64,000 bases of DNA from Bacteroidota bacterium (GTDB taxonomy: Bacteria > Bacteroidota > Bacteroidia > Flavobacteriales > Weeksellaceae), in NCBI GenBank assembly GCA_023461035.1, contig JAEWOD010000029.1:15299-79298 (forward strand), written 5' to 3'. A program made the position numbers and the translations under genes. The notes beneath the pieces were generated by a model. It ran no database searches. It saw only the letters and a program-made list of their open reading frames with translations, and was not told the DNA's origin. This document shows positions 32,096 to 41,652 of the stretch, piece by piece. Position 1 is the stretch's first letter. Each line of letters starts with the position of its first letter.

Positions 32096-33592
32096 CCGCA
32101 TTCCGGTAAATACCATCGGGATTCCGTGCTCGTTACAAGCATCTATGCTCTCTTGGTCTTTTACTGATCCGCCCGGCTGAATCAAAGCCGTAATGCCGTT
32201 TTCAGCCGCGAAATCTACTGTATCACGGAACGGAAAGAAAGCATCAGATGCCAAAACCAATTCTTCGGTTTGAACACGTTTTGCACGTTCAATGGCTTGT
32301 TGAGCTGCCCAGATACGGTTGGTTTGTCCACCGCCGGTTCCAAATGCCTGTCCGTTGGTTGCGACCACAATCGCATTGGATTTTACCCATTTCACGATTT
32401 TCTGTGCAAATACCAAATCGACCATTTGTTTTTCGGTTGGTTGTTTCTCCGTTACTACTTTCAAATCAGTTGAAAACTGATTGTCAACACTCTGCACCAA
32501 AAGTCCGCCATCCACTTTCGCATAACTCACTCTGTCCGAAACCGGATTTTTTACTTTTATAATTCGCAAATTCTTTTTGGATTTAAAAACCTCCAGTGCT
32601 CCTTCTGTAAAACCGGGCGCAATCACGATTTCCAGAAATATTTTGTTTAATTCGATAGCAGTTGTTTCATTTACTTCGGCATTGAAAGCGATAATTCCGC
32701 CAAAGATGGAAACCGGATCACACTCATACGCTTTTTGATACGCCTCGTCCACCGAATTTCCGATTGCCACACCACAAGGTGTCGAATGCTTCACCGCACA
32801 GCAGGTAATTTCCTTGAATTCCGAAACGACTTTAAATGCCAAATCCATATCGCGAATATTATTAAAAGACAATTCCTTTCCTTGCAGGTATTCGAAATCT
32901 TTCATCGCACCATTTCGGGTTTTATCCACATAATAAGCCGCTTTCTGATGCGGGTTTTCACCGTATCGCAGATCCATTGATTTTTCATAAGAAGATTCCA
33001 GAAAATGAGGAAATTCGTCATTCAGAATATAGGATGAAATCGCCGCATCATAAGCCGAAGTCAGATTAAATACTTTTCCTGCCAGAAATTTTCTCGTTTC
33101 AATTTTTGTAGAACCGCTTTCTTCGATTTCCTGTTGCACTTTTGCATAATCGTTTGCGTCTGTTAAAACGGTAACATCATAGAAATTTTTTGCAGAGGAA
33201 CGCAACATGGAGGGTCCGCCTATGTCGATGAATTCAATCATTTCTGCTTCCGAAAGCCCGGTGTTCATCTTTGCAAAAAACGGATACAAATTTACCACCA
33301 CGATGTCAATCGGATTGATGTTATGTTCGACCAATGTCTGCATGTGTTTTTCGTCCGAACGACGCGCCATGATTCCGCCGTGAATCGCAGGATGGAGCGA
33401 TTTCACTCTTCCGTCCAGGATTTCCGGAAATCCGGTTACATCTTTGACTTCTGTGACTTCGATTCCGTTGTCTTGTAAATGTTTAAAAGTTCCGCCGGTC
33501 GAAAGCAATCTGTAACCTTTGGAAACCAGAAATTGGGAGAATTCCAATAAATTGGATTTGTCCGAAACACTGATCAGTGCTTGCTTTTGCAT
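32081..33592 (-). CDS. purH: bifunctional AICAR formyltransferase/IMP cyclohydrolase
   Basis: Catalyses the last two steps of IMP synthesis: 10-formyl-THF-dependent formylation of AICAR, then cyclisation. 503 residues. IMP cyclohydrolase (MGS-like) domain from 1 to about 185 with RLLSTGGTFKHLQDNGIEV and PEILDGRVKSLHPAIHGG; transformylase domain from about 190 with LRYGENPHQKAAYY, AVKHSTPCGVAIG (the Lys-His pair) and FGTGGGQTNRIWA. The 3' end is duplicated at 31503-31551. purB lies 96 bp upstream on the same strand, so co-expression is plausible. Confidence 0.97.
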   Translation of the reverse strand: MQKQALISVSDKSNLLEFSQFLVSKGYRLLSTGGTFKHLQDNGIEVTEVKDVTGFPEILDGRVKSLHPAIHGGIMARRSDEKHMQTLVEHNINPIDIVVVNLYPFFAKMNTGLSEAEMIEFIDIGGPSMLRSSAKNFYDVTVLTDANDYAKVQQEIEESGSTKIETRKFLAGKVFNLTSAYDAAISSYILNDEFPHFLESSYEKSMDLRYGENPHQKAAYYVDKTRNGAMKDFEYLQGKELSFNNIRDMDLAFKVVSEFKEITCCAVKHSTPCGVAIGNSVDEAYQKAYECDPVSIFGGIIAFNAEVNETTAIELNKIFLEIVIAPGFTEGALEVFKSKKNLRIIKVKNPVSDRVSYAKVDGGLLVQSVDNQFSTDLKVVTEKQPTEKQMVDLVFAQKIVKWVKSNAIVVATNGQAFGTGGGQTNRIWAAQQAIERAKRVQTEELVLASDAFFPFRDTVDFAAENGITALIQPGGSVKDQESIDACNEHGIPMVFTGMRHFLH

Positions 33593-33624
33593 TTTTGTTT
33601 TGTTTTTAAAGTTATGTTTTACAG

Positions 33625-33648
33625 GCTTCGAAATTCTGATTTCGAAGC
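33625..33648. repeat. palindromic hairpin between purB and purH
   Basis: 10-bp perfect inverted repeat GCTTCGAAAT-tctg-ATTTCGAAGC in the 95-bp space between the purB stop and the purH start. No T-run follows on either strand, so it is not a clear terminator; an operator, RNA processing site or attenuator is possible. Confidence 0.5.
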
Positions 33649-33687
33649 GCGTTCATTTTCTTAAATTATCTGATAATTCCCATTATC

Positions 33688-35121
33688 CTAAACTTTCAAA
33701 TCGGTTTCCAATCCGATTAAATCTTTATTTTGATTCAAAATCGGCTGTACATGCTCTGCTAAAAATTCTTCGGTCTGAATCGGCGCAAAACCGATGAAGT
33801 TTACCGGATCGAGAACTTGTTGTAATTTTTCTTTGTCGATGTTAAAGCGTTCGTCCGCCAGAATTCGTTCCACCAAATCATTGGGTTTTCCTTCCATTTT
33901 TACTTGTTTAGCCGCTTCCATGCTGTGCTCACGGATCAATTCGTGCAATTCCTGGCGGTCGCCGCCGTTTTTCACGCCTTCCATGATGATGTATTCCGTT
34001 GCCATAAACGGTAATTCTTCCATTATTCGTTTTTGGATGACTTTCGGATATACGACCATTCCTTCCAAAATATTGTTCCAAATGATCAAAATCGCATCCA
34101 TCGCCAAAAAGGCCTGCGGAATGCTCAAACGCTTATTGGCAGAGTCATCCAGCGTTCTTTCAAACCATTGTGTCGAAGCGACCATCGCCGGACTGCTTGC
34201 CAGTGAAATCACGAATTTGGAAAGGGCTGCTATGCGTTCACTTCGCATCGGATTTCGTTTGTAAGCCATGGCAGAGGAACCGATTTGGGATTTTTCAAAT
34301 GGCTCTTCTATTTCTTTTAAATTCTGAAGCAAACGCAGATCGTTGGTGAATTTATGGGCAGATTGGGCAATGTTGGATAGCGTTGCCAAAACTTCCGCAT
34401 CAATTTTCCGGTCATAAGTTTGACCGGTAACGCCCAATACTTTTTTGAATCCGAATTGTTCGGATAACTTTTTGTCTAATGTTTTTACTTTTTCGTAATC
34501 ACCGTCAAATAATTCTTTGAAACTCGCTGCCGTTCCGGTCGTTCCTTTTACTCCACGGAAACGCAAAGTTTCAATTCGGAATTCCAATTCTTCAAAATCC
34601 AATAAAACCGATTGCAACCAAAGCGTGGCTCTTTTTCCTACGGTCGTTAACTGGGCAGGTTGAAAATGGGTAAAACCCAAAGTCGGTAAGTCTTTGTATT
34701 CCAGCGCAAAATCGCTCAATCCTTTGATCACATTGACCAATTTCTTTTTGACGATGATAAGTCCTTCGCGGATCTGGATCAAATCGGTATTGTCACCCAC
34801 AAAAGCAGAAGTCGCTCCCAAATGGATGATCGGACGGGCTTTTGGTGCCACATCTCCCAAAGTATGAACATGCGCCATCACATCATGACGGAATTGTTTT
34901 TCGTATTTCGCCGCTGTTTCATAGTCAATGTTGTAAATGTTGTCACGAATTTCCTGTAATTGTTCCTCTGAAATGTCCAGCCCCAATTCTTTTTGAATTT
35001 CCGCGAGCGACAACCAAAGTTTCCGCCAGGTTGAAAATTTCATATCGGGTGAGAAATTATACAACATTTCATCGCTGCTGTAGCGGGATTCGAGCGGATT
35101 TTGGTATTTGGAATGACTCAT
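33688..35121 (-). CDS. purB: adenylosuccinate lyase
   Basis: Splits fumarate from SAICAR and adenylosuccinate in purine synthesis; 477 residues from the ATG at 35121, followed by a typical long tetramerising helix domain. Signatures: LGATSAFVGDNTDLIQIR (substrate His region), PTLGFTHFQPAQLTTVGKR, and the fumarase/aspartase superfamily signature IGSSAMAYKRNPMRSERI near residues 282-299 (catalytic Ser). An in-frame upstream ATG at 35214 adds 31 residues with no homology and would span the -7 box at 35140-35147, so the later Met is chosen. Confidence 0.96.
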   Translation of the reverse strand: MSHSKYQNPLESRYSSDEMLYNFSPDMKFSTWRKLWLSLAEIQKELGLDISEEQLQEIRDNIYNIDYETAAKYEKQFRHDVMAHVHTLGDVAPKARPIIHLGATSAFVGDNTDLIQIREGLIIVKKKLVNVIKGLSDFALEYKDLPTLGFTHFQPAQLTTVGKRATLWLQSVLLDFEELEFRIETLRFRGVKGTTGTAASFKELFDGDYEKVKTLDKKLSEQFGFKKVLGVTGQTYDRKIDAEVLATLSNIAQSAHKFTNDLRLLQNLKEIEEPFEKSQIGSSAMAYKRNPMRSERIAALSKFVISLASSPAMVASTQWFERTLDDSANKRLSIPQAFLAMDAILIIWNNILEGMVVYPKVIQKRIMEELPFMATEYIIMEGVKNGGDRQELHELIREHSMEAAKQVKMEGKPNDLVERILADERFNIDKEKLQQVLDPVNFIGFAPIQTEEFLAEHVQPILNQNKDLIGLETDLKV

Positions 35122-35139
35122 TTTTGTGGATTTGATTTG

Positions 35140-35147
35140 CAAAATTA
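35140..35147 (-). promoter_or_regulatory. -7 box of the purB promoter
   Basis: TAATTTTG on the minus strand, 18 bp upstream of the purB ATG at 35121. It excludes the upstream alternative start. No -33 TTG at normal spacing was recognised. Confidence 0.5.
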
Positions 35148-35268
35148 AGATTTCGTGTAGAGGGGAAAAAGTTTTTAAGGGATTATTTGGGAATAGTTTA
35201 GACAGAATATTCATAAGATTTGATTTGTCATCCCAATAATTCTGTTTAAATTAGAAAAAAAATGAGGT

Positions 35269-35586
35269 ATGAAAGCTAAATATCAATACAGATATGCAGG
35301 TGCTGAGGAAGCACTTGATGAACTGAAAAATGAAGGATTTGAAAAAGATTTTAATATTTTTTGTGAAGAAATTGAACAAAATCCGGCTCTTTTTGAGATT
35401 GTTTACATCTATCGGTACGAAGGAATGTCCAATCCGGATGATGAATCCACCGTTTATGGTATCCGAAATTCCGGCTCGGGAGAAAAAGGTGTTTTTGTTG
35501 CCGGAGATTTAGCCTTAAACGAAGAACACGCTGCCAGAGTATTGCTCCAATTGGAAATTGAAGGGAGAAAAGAGGAATTGGAGTAA
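35269..35586 (+). CDS. hypothetical protein
   Basis: 105-residue acidic cytoplasmic protein, no signal peptide or membrane segment: YQYRYAGAEEALDELKNEGF, a helix to about 45, a middle part IVYIYRYEGMSNPDDESTVYGI, then KGVFVAGDLALNEEHAARVLLQLEIEGRKEELE. The SNPDDESTVYGI segment is distinctive and suggests a conserved Bacteroidota family of unknown function. Located divergent to purB across a short promoter region. Confidence 0.65.
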   Translation: MKAKYQYRYAGAEEALDELKNEGFEKDFNIFCEEIEQNPALFEIVYIYRYEGMSNPDDESTVYGIRNSGSGEKGVFVAGDLALNEEHAARVLLQLEIEGRKEELE

Positions 35587-35674
35587 AAAACCAATACTCT
35601 AAACTCTTGGAGAAATATGATTATAAAAAATGGATTTAAACCTCCCTCTTCTTTGGATAAGAATGGGGAGCGGA

Positions 35675-36961
35675 TTAAAACAACTCTTTTCTGATGATGT
35701 TCTGCGATCTGTCCGGTCCTACCGAAACCAGATAAATCTCGATTCCCAGATATTCTTCGATAAAATGAATATAATCCTGAGCAGCTTCTGGTAATTCGTT
35801 AAAGGAATTGAACTTACAGATGTCTTCGTTCCATCCGGTCATTTCTTTGTAAACCGGTTGGTATTGTTCCAGTTTGGTAGTCGAAGCGGTGAAATAATCG
35901 ATGATTTGTCCGTCTTCTGTTTCATAAGCCGTACAGGCCTTTATAGTTTCAAATCCGCTTAGTACATCTAATTTGGTAATCACCAAATGCGTGATTCCGT
36001 TGATTCGGCAAGCGTGCTTTAAGGCTACCAAATCAATCCATCCGGTTCTTCTCGGTCTTCCGGTAGATGCACCGAATTCATGTCCGACTTTGCGAATGTG
36101 TTCGCCTGTTTCATCATCCAATTCCGTTGGAAAAGGGCCGTTTCCGACTCGTGTACAATAGGCTTTGGAAACCCCAATCAGATTTTTGAGTTTGGTCGGA
36201 GGAATTCCAGCTCCCGTACAAACGCCTCCTGTAGAGGGAGATGAAGAAGTTACAAACGGATAAGTTCCATAATCAATGTCAAGCATCAATGCCTGTGCGC
36301 CTTCAAACAATACATTTTTTCCTTCGTCGATGGCATCATTTACTTCCACTACGGCATCGATCAACCGGTGTTTGATTTTTTCGCCGTAGGACAAATATTG
36401 ATTATAAATTTCTTCAAAATCCAATGCCGGTTTCTCAAATAATCTTTCAAACAGAGCATTTTTGATTCTCAGATTGATTTCTAATTTTTCTTTTAAAACT
36501 TCCGGATTCAATAAGTCGATTGCACGGATTCCGACTCTTGCCACTTTGTCTTCATAGCAGGGCCCGATTCCTCTTTTTGTCGTTCCGATGGAATCCTTTC
36601 CCGCGGCTTCTTCCCGATAAGTGTCCAGCAAAATATGATACGGCATGATGATATGTGCTCTTCGATCGATGAAAATATGGTCGCTGCTCAAACCTCTGCT
36701 TTCCAAAGAGGTAACTTCATCCAGAAAACTTTGCGGATAAACTACTACCCCGCTGCCGATGATGCATTTGCCCTGCGATTGTAAAACACCCGATGGCAAT
36801 AGATGCAAAACAAATTTATCCTCGCCTACGTAAACCGTGTGGCCGGCGTTATGCCCGCCCTGATAGCGGACTACATAATCGGATTTGGCAGAAAGTACAT
36901 CGGTGATTTTTCCTTTTCCTTCGTCTCCAAACTGAAGACCAACAACGACATAAGTGGACAT
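35675..36961 (-). CDS. purA: adenylosuccinate synthase
   Basis: GTP-dependent conversion of IMP plus aspartate to adenylosuccinate, first committed step to AMP. 428 residues. N-terminal LQFGDEGKGKITDVL (P-loop-like GDEGKGK, residues 11-17), QGGHNAGHTVYVG (catalytic His region), GTTKRGIGPCYEDKVAR near 130-146, DIDYGTYPFVTSSSPSTGG near 232-250 and ASTGRPRRTGWIDL near 299-312 are all canonical. Own promoter at 37009-37040. With guaA it controls the IMP branch point. Confidence 0.97.
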   Translation of the reverse strand: MSTYVVVGLQFGDEGKGKITDVLSAKSDYVVRYQGGHNAGHTVYVGEDKFVLHLLPSGVLQSQGKCIIGSGVVVYPQSFLDEVTSLESRGLSSDHIFIDRRAHIIMPYHILLDTYREEAAGKDSIGTTKRGIGPCYEDKVARVGIRAIDLLNPEVLKEKLEINLRIKNALFERLFEKPALDFEEIYNQYLSYGEKIKHRLIDAVVEVNDAIDEGKNVLFEGAQALMLDIDYGTYPFVTSSSPSTGGVCTGAGIPPTKLKNLIGVSKAYCTRVGNGPFPTELDDETGEHIRKVGHEFGASTGRPRRTGWIDLVALKHACRINGITHLVITKLDVLSGFETIKACTAYETEDGQIIDYFTASTTKLEQYQPVYKEMTGWNEDICKFNSFNELPEAAQDYIHFIEEYLGIEIYLVSVGPDRSQNIIRKELF

Positions 36962-37008
36962 TTTTTGAATAGAATTTTATCGTGCAAATAAATTTGCTTG
37001 TTACCGCA

Positions 37009-37040
37009 CAAAAATAAAGGTTATACCTATTAGGCACAAA
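37009..37040 (-). promoter_or_regulatory. purA promoter
   Basis: Minus strand TTTG (37040-37037) and TATTTTTG (37016-37009) spaced by 20 bp, a full match to the Bacteroidota promoter. The purA ATG is at 36961, leaving a leader of roughly 40 nt. Confidence 0.65.
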
Positions 37041-37185
37041 TAAAAGAATCAACAAAAACGAGAAGTTTTCAAGAATTAAGAAACGGGTCTGTTTATTAAA
37101 TTCAATTTGGTATCAATCTAAATTATGAGTCGTTTGAAAATCTAACTCTCCAATTCTGTAACTTTAAAATCACAAAAACATTTGT

Positions 37186-37509
37186 ATGAAAACAATCCTT
37201 TTAACTTTTGGTTTCGTTTTAACCAGTTTATTTGTGGTGACTTGTGCGGCAAATGCAGCTAAAACGGTTGCCCACATGGAAGCAGCACCTACAAAGGAAT
37301 ATGTAAAAGCCAATTTTTCCGAAGATCAGCTGGCACAGGGAAAGTTGTTATTTGAAAATAATTGTGCAAAATGCCACGACCTCAAAGATCCTGAATCCCG
37401 GGATCCTGAAAAATGGAATAATGTCCTGAAACGCATGTTACCAAAGACTCCGCTGGATTATGAACAAGGCCGATTGGTGCGTGCTTATTTAGTGGCTAAT
37501 TCCAAATAA
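37186..37509 (+). CDS. small c-type cytochrome (signal-bearing)
   Basis: 107 residues with a signal peptide (hydrophobic core 4-19, VVTC with Cys20 suggesting a lipoprotein, or cleavage at ANA). One heme-binding CxxCH, Cys60-Ala-Lys-Cys63-His64 (CAKCHDLKD), and a candidate Met axial ligand in KRMLPKT near residue 84. The size and single heme match the class I monohaem fold. Likely periplasmic or outer-leaflet electron transfer. pbpC begins 36 bp downstream on the same strand. Confidence 0.85.
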   Translation: MKTILLTFGFVLTSLFVVTCAANAAKTVAHMEAAPTKEYVKANFSEDQLAQGKLLFENNCAKCHDLKDPESRDPEKWNNVLKRMLPKTPLDYEQGRLVRAYLVANSK

Positions 37510-37545
37510 AAATTTGGAATTATATTTGAGGATCGTTGGTTCTTC

Positions 37546-39870
37546 ATGTGGAAAAAAATTAAAATATTTTATCGGAAATTTAAAATCCCAATTTGGACAA
37601 TATTTGGGATTTTTTTTATTTGGTATTTGTTCTTTTCCTTACCCAAACCTCTTTTTAAAGAAGAAACATCCACACTGATTTACAGCGCAGATAACCGATT
37701 GCTGGGTGCTACGATTTCAGGTGACGAACAATGGCGTTTTCCTGCCAATGATTCCGTCCCCAAACGATTTGAAATCTGCATCACCCAATTTGAAGATGCT
37801 TATTTCCTTAAACACCCGGGCGTGAATCTCGTTTCGCTGTTCCGGGCTTTCCGACAAAATCTAAGTTCGGACGGGATCGTGAGCGGCGGAAGTACCATCA
37901 CCATGCAAACCATCCGTTTGGCCAAACAAAATCCGAAAAGAACTTACGGACAGAAATTTCTGGAAATAATACAAGCAACCCGTCTGGAGTTGACAAATTC
38001 AAAAGATAAAATATTAAACTATTATGTTTCCCATGCCCCATTTGGGGGGAACGTAGTAGGACTGGATGCGGCTTCCTGGCGGTATTATGCCAAATCGGCC
38101 GATCAGCTTTCCTGGGGAGAATCAGCAACTTTGGCGGTTTTACCCAATGCGCCTTCGCTTATTTTTCCGGGAAAAAATCAGGAATTATTATTGGCCAAAA
38201 GAAATCGTTTGCTGAAGAAATTATGGGATGAAAAATTAATCGATAAGGAAGACTACGAACTGGCTCTTTTAGAACCTTTGCCTGGAAAACCCAATGCACT
38301 GCCTGAAATTGCGCCTCATTTACTACAAACAGCCATCAAATCAAACAAAGGAAAACGCCTGAAAACCACACTCGATGCCAATCTTCAGGAACAGGTCAAT
38401 TTGATTGTGGAGAACCACAAAAAACAATTCACCACCAATGAAATCCATAATCTCGCCGTACTGGTACTGGAAGTAAAATCGGGAAACGTATTGGCTTATG
38501 TGGGAAATGCTTCAGAAAAAAACAATCCCTATTCCAACCAAGTCGACATCGTCCAATCCAAAAGAAGCAGTGGAAGTATTTTAAAGCCCTTTCTTTATGG
38601 AAGCATGATTCAGGAAGGAAAACTATTGCCCCAAATGCTCCTTACTGATACACCGATGGACATTACCGAAAATTATGAAAGAAACTATTCGGGAGCCGTA
38701 CCGGCCGATGAAGCATTGGCCAAATCGCTCAATATCCCGGCTGTCCACATGCTGGAATCATATAGTGTGGCTAAATTTCATCATAAATTAAAAGAATTCG
38801 GATTTACCACTTTCACCCAAACGCCCAAACATTATGGTTTGTCGCTCATCGTAGGAGGTGGTGAAGTTACGCTTTGGGAGTTGGCACAGGCCTATCGGAA
38901 TCTGGCTTATCGTGTGACTAAGCCCAATAATTATGTGTTCAACACGAAGATTGGTTATTTAAAAAACAAAGATAGTGAAGTTAAAAAATATCCTTTAAAC
39001 GCCCAGTCCGGTTATTTGACTATAAAGGCTTTACAAGAAGTAGCACGTCCAGAGTCCGAAACCGGCTGGCAGGTATATTCAGGAAAAAATATCGCCTGGA
39101 AAACCGGAACCAGCCATGGATTTAAAGATGCCTGGTCGGTAGGGATGACGCCTGAATATGTGGTGGCGGTTTGGGTTGGGAATGCAGACGGAGAAGGCCG
39201 CCCGGGAATCATAGGCGTGAAAGCGGCTGCACCGGTCATGTTTGATGTTTTTGGGCGGTTAAAGTTGAATTCCAGATTTAAAAAGCCGGAGAAAAATTGG
39301 ATTGAAGTCAAAACCTGTAAGGAAAGCGGATATTTATTGGGTGAAAATTGTGCGGAATTCGTCCGGACAGAAATCCCGAAAACGGCTGAAAACGGACCGG
39401 TTTGCCCATACCATCAAAAAATTCATCTGGATAAAACCAGAAATTATCGGGTGAATAACGAATGTTATCCTGTAAGCGAAATGATAACCGAAAAAAGATT
39501 TGTGTTGCCGCCGATTGAAGGATATTATTATCGGAAAATCCATCCGGAATATCAACCGGTTCCGGATTTTATGAAAGGCTGTGTGAATTACGGCGTTCAA
39601 AATTCTTTTGCATTTGTTTATCCAAAAAAATTCACACAACTCTATCTCCCAAGGGATTATACAGGAGAAATACAACCGGTTATATTTGAGATAGCGTATA
39701 ACCAACCGGAAAAATCACTTTTTTGGTATTTGGACGGAAAATATATGGGAACTACACAAAATATTCATAAACTTGCGCTTAAACCCGAACCGGGTCGTCA
39801 TAGAATTACCGTAAGTGATACAGAAGGCAACCGGATTCAAAAATATATTACGATTGTAAATAAAGAATAA
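37546..39870 (+). CDS. pbpC: penicillin-binding protein 1C (bifunctional class A PBP)
   Basis: 774 residues, single N-terminal transmembrane helix (about 17-34), periplasmic enzyme making and cross-linking peptidoglycan. GT51 domain with catalytic Glu in TQFEDAYFLKHPG (near 83-95) and SGGSTITMQTIRL; transpeptidase domain with SxxK as SILK (RSSGSILKPFLYG, near 344-356), SLN (near 398) and KTG in WKTGTSHGF (near 523). C-terminal PBP1C-specific extension (about 600-774) includes the paired Cys of TCKESGYLLGENC and a beta-sandwich ending in HRITVSDTEGN. Full length for PBP1C. Confidence 0.95.
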   Translation: MWKKIKIFYRKFKIPIWTIFGIFFIWYLFFSLPKPLFKEETSTLIYSADNRLLGATISGDEQWRFPANDSVPKRFEICITQFEDAYFLKHPGVNLVSLFRAFRQNLSSDGIVSGGSTITMQTIRLAKQNPKRTYGQKFLEIIQATRLELTNSKDKILNYYVSHAPFGGNVVGLDAASWRYYAKSADQLSWGESATLAVLPNAPSLIFPGKNQELLLAKRNRLLKKLWDEKLIDKEDYELALLEPLPGKPNALPEIAPHLLQTAIKSNKGKRLKTTLDANLQEQVNLIVENHKKQFTTNEIHNLAVLVLEVKSGNVLAYVGNASEKNNPYSNQVDIVQSKRSSGSILKPFLYGSMIQEGKLLPQMLLTDTPMDITENYERNYSGAVPADEALAKSLNIPAVHMLESYSVAKFHHKLKEFGFTTFTQTPKHYGLSLIVGGGEVTLWELAQAYRNLAYRVTKPNNYVFNTKIGYLKNKDSEVKKYPLNAQSGYLTIKALQEVARPESETGWQVYSGKNIAWKTGTSHGFKDAWSVGMTPEYVVAVWVGNADGEGRPGIIGVKAAAPVMFDVFGRLKLNSRFKKPEKNWIEVKTCKESGYLLGENCAEFVRTEIPKTAENGPVCPYHQKIHLDKTRNYRVNNECYPVSEMITEKRFVLPPIEGYYYRKIHPEYQPVPDFMKGCVNYGVQNSFAFVYPKKFTQLYLPRDYTGEIQPVIFEIAYNQPEKSLFWYLDGKYMGTTQNIHKLALKPEPGRHRITVSDTEGNRIQKYITIVNKE

Positions 39871-39935
39871 TTTTTTGTAACAAATACTGAAATTCTAAAA
39901 CTAATTGACATATCAAATAAATTAAACATTAAAAA

Positions 39936-41573
39936 ATGAAAAAACTAATTGCACCTCTCTTTTTATTGGTAATGAGTTTTCAGGCAATTGCACAAAACTC
40001 GGTAGACCAGCAAGAACTGGAAAAAAGAAATTGGTTCCACAGTGATTTTTCAAAAACCGGAATATACGGCGTGGGAACTGAATCGGCACTTGAATTTTTA
40101 AATTCTAAAAATTTAAAACCTAAAACGGTAGTAGTAGGCGTTTTGGATAGTGGAGTAGAAATCGACCATGAAGATTTGAAAAATGAAATTTGGGTCAACA
40201 AAAAAGAAAAAGCCGGAAACGGAAAAGACGATGACAAAAATGGTTTTGTGGACGACATAAACGGCTGGGATTTTTGTACGGACGCTTCCGGAAAGGATTA
40301 CAATGAAGATTCGTATGAGGCAACCCGTGTAACTTTCATGTACGAGTCTGTTTTCAATTCAGGTAACAAAGCTGCAAATTTGGAAAATATGCGCAAAATG
40401 CCGAACGAATATCAGACTTATTTAAAAGCCCGAAAAGTTTGGGCAGACAAATACTATTCGGCCAAAAGCAAATCGGCCGGAAATGATGCCGAAGCTAATC
40501 AAATCATGGGATTTTTAGAAGATTTGGCCGGTTATACAAAAGACATAAAACTTTCCAAAGAATCTTTACAAACGCTTCCTGAAGCAACGCCTGAAGACAA
40601 AGAACGAAAAGCAAAAGTAGAGTTTTTGATTACCAATAATCCTGAATTCGCAGGAAAAACCATGGGAGAAATCATTTCCGAAGCCAAAAAAGAATTTGGA
40701 ATGGTGGACGAAAGCGAAAATACCGATTTGCTTTATGCCTATAATCCTGATTATAATCCTGCCAAAGGTAAATTTGACATCAAAGGTTATGGAAACAATG
40801 AAGTGGAAGGACCTGATGCTTTTCACGGTTCCCACGTCGCAGGAATCATAGGAGCAACACGTGGAAATAAAATAGGAATGGACGGTGTAGCCGGAGGTTT
40901 GGTTCAAATTATGTCCGTGCGCACGGTGCCGGATGGTGACGAGCGTGATGAAGACGTAGCTGCTGCAATCCGCTATGCGGTTGACAATGGTGCTAAAGTC
41001 CTGAACATGAGTTTCGGGAAATCCTTTTCGCCTAACAAAGAAATGGTTTATGACGCAATTAAATATGCGGACAGCAAAGGCGTTTTGATGTTCCATGCGG
41101 CAGGAAATGACAATAAAGATTTGGATTACAACACCAATTATCCAAGTAATTTCAAAGATAATGATATGCATTCCATCGCTAAAAACTGGATTACCGTGGG
41201 CGCCAGCACCAGAACTCCTGAAAAACTAAAAGCATCTTTCTCCAATTTCGGAACAGTGAAAGTGGATTTATTTGCACCGGGAACAGAGATTTATTCGACG
41301 ATTCCGGATCAGAAATACAGTTATGCACAAGGAACCTCTATGGCTTCGCCGGTTGCGGCAGGATGTGCAGCTCTGGTTTGGGCCTATTTCCCAAATATGA
41401 CTTCCGAACAAGTAAAAGAAGTTTTGTTTGATTCCGTAAACAAATCGGATGTAGAGGTAGAAGTTGGCTCAGAAAAAGACAAAAGAAAATTCAGCGATCT
41501 TTCTGTTACAGGCGGTGTGATTGATGTTAACAAAGCGGTTCGTTTGGCTTACGAACGTTACGGTAAGAAGTAA
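39936..41573 (+). CDS. secreted S8 family (subtilisin-like) serine peptidase
   Basis: 545-residue exported protease. Signal peptide (about 1-19, ending AIAQ), then the subtilase catalytic set: Asp in VGVLDSGVEIDHEDL (near residue 72), His in DAFHGSHVAGIIGATRG (near 298) and Ser in GTSMASPVAAGCAALVW (near 471), with Asn-containing LMFHAAGN (oxyanion hole near 390). A large insertion of about 200 residues between Asp and His, starting at WDFCTDASGKDYNED, is Lys/Glu-rich. No T9SS tail is visible, so it is likely periplasmic or released by another route. Hairpin terminator follows. Confidence 0.93.
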   Translation: MKKLIAPLFLLVMSFQAIAQNSVDQQELEKRNWFHSDFSKTGIYGVGTESALEFLNSKNLKPKTVVVGVLDSGVEIDHEDLKNEIWVNKKEKAGNGKDDDKNGFVDDINGWDFCTDASGKDYNEDSYEATRVTFMYESVFNSGNKAANLENMRKMPNEYQTYLKARKVWADKYYSAKSKSAGNDAEANQIMGFLEDLAGYTKDIKLSKESLQTLPEATPEDKERKAKVEFLITNNPEFAGKTMGEIISEAKKEFGMVDESENTDLLYAYNPDYNPAKGKFDIKGYGNNEVEGPDAFHGSHVAGIIGATRGNKIGMDGVAGGLVQIMSVRTVPDGDERDEDVAAAIRYAVDNGAKVLNMSFGKSFSPNKEMVYDAIKYADSKGVLMFHAAGNDNKDLDYNTNYPSNFKDNDMHSIAKNWITVGASTRTPEKLKASFSNFGTVKVDLFAPGTEIYSTIPDQKYSYAQGTSMASPVAAGCAALVWAYFPNMTSEQVKEVLFDSVNKSDVEVEVGSEKDKRKFSDLSVTGGVIDVNKAVRLAYERYGKK

Positions 41574-41595
41574 AATTGTATAAAGTATAATGTAA

Positions 41596-41633
41596 AAATC
41601 CTGAGATGATGCTCGGGATTTTTTTTATTTTTG
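41596..41633 (+). terminator. terminator of the subtilase gene followed by the -7 box of the LRR gene
   Basis: Hairpin AAATCCTGAG-atgatg-CTCGGGATTT (41596-41621, one G-T pair) with a long T-run. The T-run merges into TATTTTTG (41626-41633), a -7 box 19 bp before the ATG of the LRR protein at 41653, so termination and initiation signals are fused. Confidence 0.65.
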
Positions 41634-41652
41634 CAACCTTAAGACTTAAACA

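Noticed and set aside
40566..41171. 201-codon open frame antisense to the subtilase gene
   Set aside because: Antisense shadow of a clearly coding subtilase sequence; Ile/Phe/His-rich with no domain.
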